A stretch of DNA of 64,000 nt. Source: Pedobacter cryoconitis. GTDB lineage: Bacteria > Bacteroidota > Bacteroidia > Sphingobacteriales > Sphingobacteriaceae. The translations under genes were made by a program, and so were the position numbers. The notes under the pieces are model-generated. The model worked only from the letters and a program-made list of their open reading frames with translations, ran no database searches and had not been told where the DNA came from. Shown here in pieces: positions 61,401 to 64,000 of the stretch (position 1 is the stretch's first letter; every line of letters begins with the position of its first letter). The stretch covers positions 2,418,001 through 2,482,000 of the forward strand of contig NZ_CP014504.1 in NCBI RefSeq assembly GCF_001590605.1. Reading direction: 5' to 3'.

Positions 61401-62914
61401 CTTTGTGAGGGGGTAAATACAATAGCTTGAAGTAAGACCAGATAATTGCGGAACATGCGTTCTATTGTTGCTGCTTTAAACAAATCAGTACAATATTCCA
61501 CCGCAACTTCAATTCCTGCCGGCCCCTCTACTGCAGAAATATTCAAATCAAACTGGCTTGTGGTATGGCCTGTTTTCTGTTCTTTTAACACCGCTTCTCC
61601 TAACCGGAACACCGGTACTTCAGGAATATTCTGCACGGTAAAAATCACCTGGTACAAAGGATTACGGCTCTTATCCCTTTCCTGCCCAACGGCCTCAACA
61701 ACACGTTCAAAAGGTACATCCTGATTTTCATAGGCACCCAAAGTCGTCTCTTTGACTTGCTGTAGCAAGTCCAGAAAAGAAGGATTACCACTCAGATTAC
61801 TTCTCAAAGCCAGTGTATTGGCAAAAAAGCCAATTAAATCTTCTAATTCCTGACGTGTCCGTCCTGCAATCACACTGCCTACACAAATATCATCCTGCCC
61901 GCTGTAACGGTAAAACAAAACTTTAATGGCAGCTAACATCACCATATGCAGTGTAGCACCTTGCTGGCGGGACAATAATTGTAAGCCCGCAGAAAGTTTT
62001 GCTCCAAGCGGGAATACTGCCATCGCGCCCCTTGTACTTTGTATGGCTGGCCGCGGATAATCACCAGGCAGTTCCAGTGGACTGATACCTACCAGACGAT
62101 CCTTCCAATAAGCGATCCGGCGGCCCCAGTGTAACTCTTCTTGCGCACGCTGCCAGATGGAATAATCTCCATATTGCAATCCTGGTGCAGGAAGTATGGT
62201 TTTTTCACCTCCTGTATTCATTTGGTAAAGAGAAACCAGTTCCCTGATCAGTATCGAAAGAGACCAGCCATCTGCTGCAATATGATGCAGAAGAATGACC
62301 AGCACATGTTCCTGATCCGAGATGCGGATCAAATGTCCGCGCAGCATATGATCTGTCCGGAGATCTATACGGGCTGCCGTTATCGAAGCCAGCAGTGTAG
62401 TGAGCCCCGCATCTCCTCCCTGATAATCGGCTATCCTGTTTAAAGACCAGCGATCTTCCTCTAAAATAACCTGAAGAGGATGACCTGCAGCATTCTGCCG
62501 GATTACCGTCCGCAAAATTTCATGGCGGTTCACCACTTCTTTAATGGCCAGCTCCAGTGCATCTGCATTAAATTTCCCTGACAAGCGGAAGTACATTGGC
62601 ATGTGATAATGCGTACTTCCATTGAGCTGGTCAATCATCCAGAGGCCCTTTTGGCCATAAGACAATGGAATCTCCTCATGCCCCGCTCTGACTGGAATTG
62701 GTGAATGATCAAAATCATCAACAGCAGACAGGTCATTACGTAAAAACTCAATGATATCCTGTTTATGTTTTTTTATTTCCTCCAGCAGTTCAGGATCAAT
62801 CTGCGTCTGCTCCCCTAAGTCAAGTTTAAGATTATCTTGTTCAAGAAAAACAGAAACACCGTTATTTCTTGCTTTTTTCAACACACCGACAACCTCGTTA
62901 AAATCCGTATTCAT
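55457..62914 (-). CDS. Terminal nonribosomal peptide synthetase: docking-C-A-T-C-A-T-TE
   Basis: This 2485-residue protein has an N-terminal TubC-like docking domain (1-60) and C1 (about 80-500, intact HHIAADG at 210-216). A1 (about 525-1030) has pocket residues D731, A732, F735, W774, M798, G800, G824, T832 and F833, a valine-type code. T1 has phosphopantetheine site S1082 in LGGDS. C2 (about 1165-1600) has HHAMLDG at 1302-1308. A2 (about 1625-2125) has D1825, A1826, E1829, L1868, T1890, G1892, A1915, V1923 and F1924. T2 has S2169 in LGGHS. The thioesterase (2220-2485) has S2298 in GHSFGG, D2325 and H2459. The protein adds the last two residues of a peptide and releases it, by hydrolysis or cyclisation. 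The LGGDS carrier suggests a stereochemical step before C2. It follows the upstream NRPS by 25 bp. Confidence 0.95.
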   Translation of the reverse strand: MNTDFNEVVGVLKKARNNGVSVFLEQDNLKLDLGEQTQIDPELLEEIKKHKQDIIEFLRNDLSAVDDFDHSPIPVRAGHEEIPLSYGQKGLWMIDQLNGSTHYHMPMYFRLSGKFNADALELAIKEVVNRHEILRTVIRQNAAGHPLQVILEEDRWSLNRIADYQGGDAGLTTLLASITAARIDLRTDHMLRGHLIRISDQEHVLVILLHHIAADGWSLSILIRELVSLYQMNTGGEKTILPAPGLQYGDYSIWQRAQEELHWGRRIAYWKDRLVGISPLELPGDYPRPAIQSTRGAMAVFPLGAKLSAGLQLLSRQQGATLHMVMLAAIKVLFYRYSGQDDICVGSVIAGRTRQELEDLIGFFANTLALRSNLSGNPSFLDLLQQVKETTLGAYENQDVPFERVVEAVGQERDKSRNPLYQVIFTVQNIPEVPVFRLGEAVLKEQKTGHTTSQFDLNISAVEGPAGIEVAVEYCTDLFKAATIERMFRNYLVLLQAIVFTPSQRIDQLPILHKSEEEELLNTFNARVSAYPQDQTLVDLFTAQASQTPDAIALVYLDQRLTYKEVDERSNQLGHYLRSAGVREDTLVPICIPRSVDMMIGILGILKAGGAYVPIDSEYPQERISYILSDTKADIVLSNEANSLLLHSYEEICIISLDGEREIIAQEPVSAVPAAIRPDHLCYVMYTSGSTGQPKGVLVEHRNVVSLISGANYIKLSSRDALLSAGSPSFDATTFEYWGMWLNGGRLVLCPASSLLDNNLLKTVLQVNKVTVMWFTSGWFNQLVDVDIDLFEGLSSIMVGGEKLSVAHVNRFRQFYPDKILINGYGPTENTTFSLTYQLTGRQYEGNIPIGRPLRNRQAYVLDNYGQPVPIGVAGEIYAGGAGVARGYLNQEMLTSERFIPDVFGKISCGRLYRTGDLGRWLADGNIEFIGRRDDQVKIRGYRIELGEIENTIQQSGLVSQCIVLAPADESGQKRLVSYITANGQSFDRDALVAELELRLPDYMVPHLFLELEAFPLTANGKLDKKALPDANSVQLIRTEAAQAIDKPLTETEQTVKEIWALSLGIEELGIHEDFFKLGGDSIIAIGVISRLRKAFNDTIRLYDLYECSTVSSLAALIDLGNTVHADSPKAEPVHAAVIAELEALRSHLLPQLEKLLTEQHTELEVEDIYPMSDIQSGMVYTSQLNPELAIYHDQITFKLPKELDRDVFEQALKRLISKHSILRTRFDLHLHTQGIQVVYKQGDIHVAYHDLRVLEEAAPGTYLGTYLAEERKLPFEVHQGNLWRMDVFQTLKEHILLFQFHHAMLDGWSVASFATELNNLYGAQMESSVEVDLPLLKASYRDFVIESIAEKRNEENREFWVQSLSDYKRLDIFTDTVIDGNFLKVYDVTYLDRLKAKTQADGLSLKGVFLGAYQYMLSMLTVEQEVTVGVVTNGRPITEDGDKVLGCFLNTIPFRFIGDGQQVTWKAYFERIDQQLISLKERDRVPLSEIARLIGEQASSGNPFFDTIFNYINFHVFDQMDGLEGLFVQQDYLQAEADSVQLESSEVTNTHLDCTVSTTGNVMAVNYRLGKELKCGKTLADIHVYFDAVLAAYLDHDSQRIADFQVLPAKELALLSAFNSGEVAYPTEQTLVDLFALQVAHHPDAVALIYEDQQLTYSALDLQSNQLGHYLRSMGVKEDMLVPICIERSLDMIIGILGILKAGGAYVPVDPEYPQERINYLLADTGAQLVVSSSHHRALFHEDICIVAMDQDWRTINQESSAPVSTALQSDHLCYVIYTSGSTGKPKGVLIEHRSVHNMVFGWQKKLTLTNNDRVLLFSNYTFDAAVEQLFMALLNGAGLVLISKEVQLDADAVIAVMNAEKVTYMLATPGFLRNIPADQVPSSLRHITAGGERSGIPLAQSWTEYASLDFYNAYGPTECTVFATTYKFEKGWNEADYLPIGKPVENVQIYLLDVAGNLLPAGVPGEICIGGSCVARGYLNQQELTSARFVADPFGNKAGGRLYKTGDIGRWLPDGNIEFIGRMDDQVKVRGYRIELGEIENAVQQSDFVSQSVVLTRADESGSNQLVCYVVPAGSFAKDHLVSYLETQLPEYMVPRVFVEMEAMPLTSHGKLDKKALPSAGALMRQSQRYVPARNELEANLVAIWEELLQVSPVGVHDNFFDLGGHSLLAMRVMNPIRKLGYQVQMQDLLVNTTINTLSRMLQRQFYQTGNEHLVLLNSGRLDEPVFIIPGSDGICDGYDELAKGLADSGAVYGLQMMGLFKGEKPLESIEAIAAMNIEWIKSVQPEGPYRFIGHSFGGQVVYEMALQLERKGEQVDLLAILDAAAVLKRNLQPVEDQGNALLEILSYYHLIKAPYPAWTAEFLTAVAGIPEQELKGFVADFLTDKSGLKNEDVAFILRLLDLQFTNVQLDYLVNGDVKALTVVVKAEQEDWTGYESGLGWEKHAANTVVYTAPGNHFNLVKNKEALALAACLKTHIICYTDM

Positions 62915-62939
62915 AGCTATTTATTTAGGTTATATTGGT

Positions 62940-64000
62940 TTAAAGGCTAATTACATTGACTCCAAGCCGAACAGTTTTGTTCTGGAGTTCTTCTATATAG
63001 GCTGCTAGTTTAGCTATGCTTTTGCATTGAAATATACTTTTCACCGGAACATTGACCTCCAGCTCTTTTTGTATACTACTGCTTACCCGCATTGCCAGTA
63101 AAGAGTGCCCGCCCAGTTCAAAGAAACTGTCATGGATTCCTATAGGAGAGAGCTGAAGCAGCTCTTCCCAAATACCGACAAGAGCAGATTCCAGCGCTGT
63201 ATCAGCAGGGACATAATTCCTGCTCAGCTGTCCTTTAGTATCTGCTGAAGGCAACGCCTTTTTATCCAGTTTACCATGGGAAGTCAATGGAATCGATTCC
63301 ATCTCTATAAATACACGGGGCACCATATATTCCGGTAATTGAGTTTCCAGGTAAGCCATCAGATTCTCTCTTAAAAAAACACCTGAAGAAACCACATAAC
63401 AAATCAATTGATGATGACCCGCATCCTCTGCTTGCGCCATCACAATACACTGGCTCACTAAACCGCTTTGCTGAATGGCACTTTCTATCTCTCCGAGCTC
63501 AATACGATACCCACGTACCTTAACCTGATCATCTATACGGCCTATAAATTCGATGTTCCCATCTGGAAGCCACCTGCCTGTATCACCTGTTTTATACAAA
63601 CGGCCTTCACCAAAAGTATTGGCAACGAAACGTCCCGCAGTTAATTCTTCGCGGTTCAGATAACCACGGGCAACTCCCGCGCCTGCAATACAAATCTCTC
63701 CCGGTACACCTGCAGGCAACAAATTACCCCCGTTATCCAGGATATGTATTTGCACATTTCCAACCGGCTTACCAATAGAAAGGTATTCGCCGTCTTTTCT
63801 GTTTTTATCGTAAGCATAGACCGTAGCCGTGATCGTACATTCCGTTGGGCCGTAAGCATTATAAAAATCTAATGCTGCATCCTGCGTCCAGCGCTGTGCA
63901 AGCGAAGTGGCACAACGTTCGCCTCCGGCAATCACATGTTTTAAATCTTTTAATCCCTCATCCCGGTTTAACCCACTTAAGAAACTTGGCGTTACATCCA
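62940..64000 (-). CDS. Upstream NRPS (3' end; runs off the window)
   Basis: The frame stays open to the window's right edge (SFLSGLNRDEGLKDLKHVIA precedes GGERC), so the annotated start GTG at 63935 is internal. What is visible is the second half of an adenylation domain (GGERC, NAYGPTECT, GRLYKTGDTGRW, VRGYRIELGEIE, SHGKLDKKALP) and a carrier domain with LGGHS, ending in a short tail. From the visible part, the pocket residues are I, G, A, I and T at positions corresponding to 299, 301, 322, 330 and 331; the rest of the code lies outside. It should pass its peptide to the terminal synthetase through a docking contact. Confidence 0.93.
   Translation of the reverse strand, partial: DVTPSFLSGLNRDEGLKDLKHVIAGGERCATSLAQRWTQDAALDFYNAYGPTECTITATVYAYDKNRKDGEYLSIGKPVGNVQIHILDNGGNLLPAGVPGEICIAGAGVARGYLNREELTAGRFVANTFGEGRLYKTGDTGRWLPDGNIEFIGRIDDQVKVRGYRIELGEIESAIQQSGLVSQCIVMAQAEDAGHHQLICYVVSSGVFLRENLMAYLETQLPEYMVPRVFIEMESIPLTSHGKLDKKALPSADTKGQLSRNYVPADTALESALVGIWEELLQLSPIGIHDSFFELGGHSLLAMRVSSSIQKELEVNVPVKSIFQCKSIAKLAAYIEELQNKTVRLGVNVISL

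Noticed and set aside
62940..63935. A separate small gene starting at GTG 63935
   Set aside because: The frame continues upstream with adenylation-domain sequence to the window edge, so this is the 3' part of a larger NRPS gene.

Overview
The window looks like a chromosomal segment of a Bacteroidetes bacterium, most likely Pedobacter or a close relative in the Sphingobacteriaceae. The evidence is the family mix (DUF5686, DUF4249 next to a TonB-dependent receptor with a carboxypeptidase-like N-terminal domain, GH95 fucosidase, DUF1080, Wzi-type capsule assembly protein, DUF1972 glycosyltransferase), AT-rich intergenic DNA, weak Shine-Dalgarno signals, and a few matches to the Bacteroidetes -7 element TAnnTTTG. 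The genus is an inference.

Layout. Positions 1-9956 hold a partial outer-membrane DUF5686 protein, a metallo-beta-lactamase-fold hydrolase, an MsbA-like ABC exporter, the two enzymes of L-2,3-diaminopropionate synthesis (SbnB, SbnA), an ECF-like sigma factor and a GH95 alpha-L-fucosidase. Positions 10670-14500 hold a TPR membrane protein ending in an orphan histidine-kinase phosphoacceptor helix, then dnaA and an upstream cluster of DnaA-box-like 9-mers that may be an origin or an autoregulatory region. Positions 14500-22000 are accessory: small envelope proteins, two decayed coding remnants (one clearly the tail of a GH3 beta-glucosidase), a DUF1080 protein and a GH18 lipoprotein with a fascin-like tail. 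Positions 22058-25205 hold a DUF4249 lipoprotein and TonB receptor pair.

Positions 25282-47757 form a large surface-polysaccharide region. It contains an initiating sugar-phosphate transferase, rfbA/rfbD/rfbB without rfbC, another sugar nucleotidyltransferase, manC, a Wzi-like protein, and a tightly overlapping twelve-gene minus-strand operon: PHP tyrosine phosphatase, Wza-like exporter, Wzc-like tyrosine kinase, a DmpG/HMGL-type aldolase, a KdsB-like cytidylyltransferase, a HAD phosphatase, flippase, polymerase, a GT52/polysialyltransferase-like protein, a WbsX/GH99-like protein and two GT4 glycosyltransferases. The aldolase, phosphatase, CMP-transferase and candidate CMP-sugar-using transferase together suggest a previously uncharacterised route to a CMP-activated 3-deoxy-ulosonic acid for the capsule. 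This is the strongest candidate for an undescribed system.

Positions 48582-55400 hold an Omp85-type outer-membrane protein, a DUF3298 lipoprotein, a SpoT-like HD hydrolase, a CPA1 antiporter, DUF2461, cupin and TPR proteins. Positions 55457-64000 hold the end of a nonribosomal peptide synthetase line: a 2485-residue terminal protein (docking-C-A-T-C-A-T-TE) and the C-terminal part of the preceding synthetase, which runs off the window. The first adenylation domain reads as valine-type. The second has an acidic pocket residue, which makes a diamino acid plausible and raises a possible link to the diaminopropionate genes at the other end of the window.
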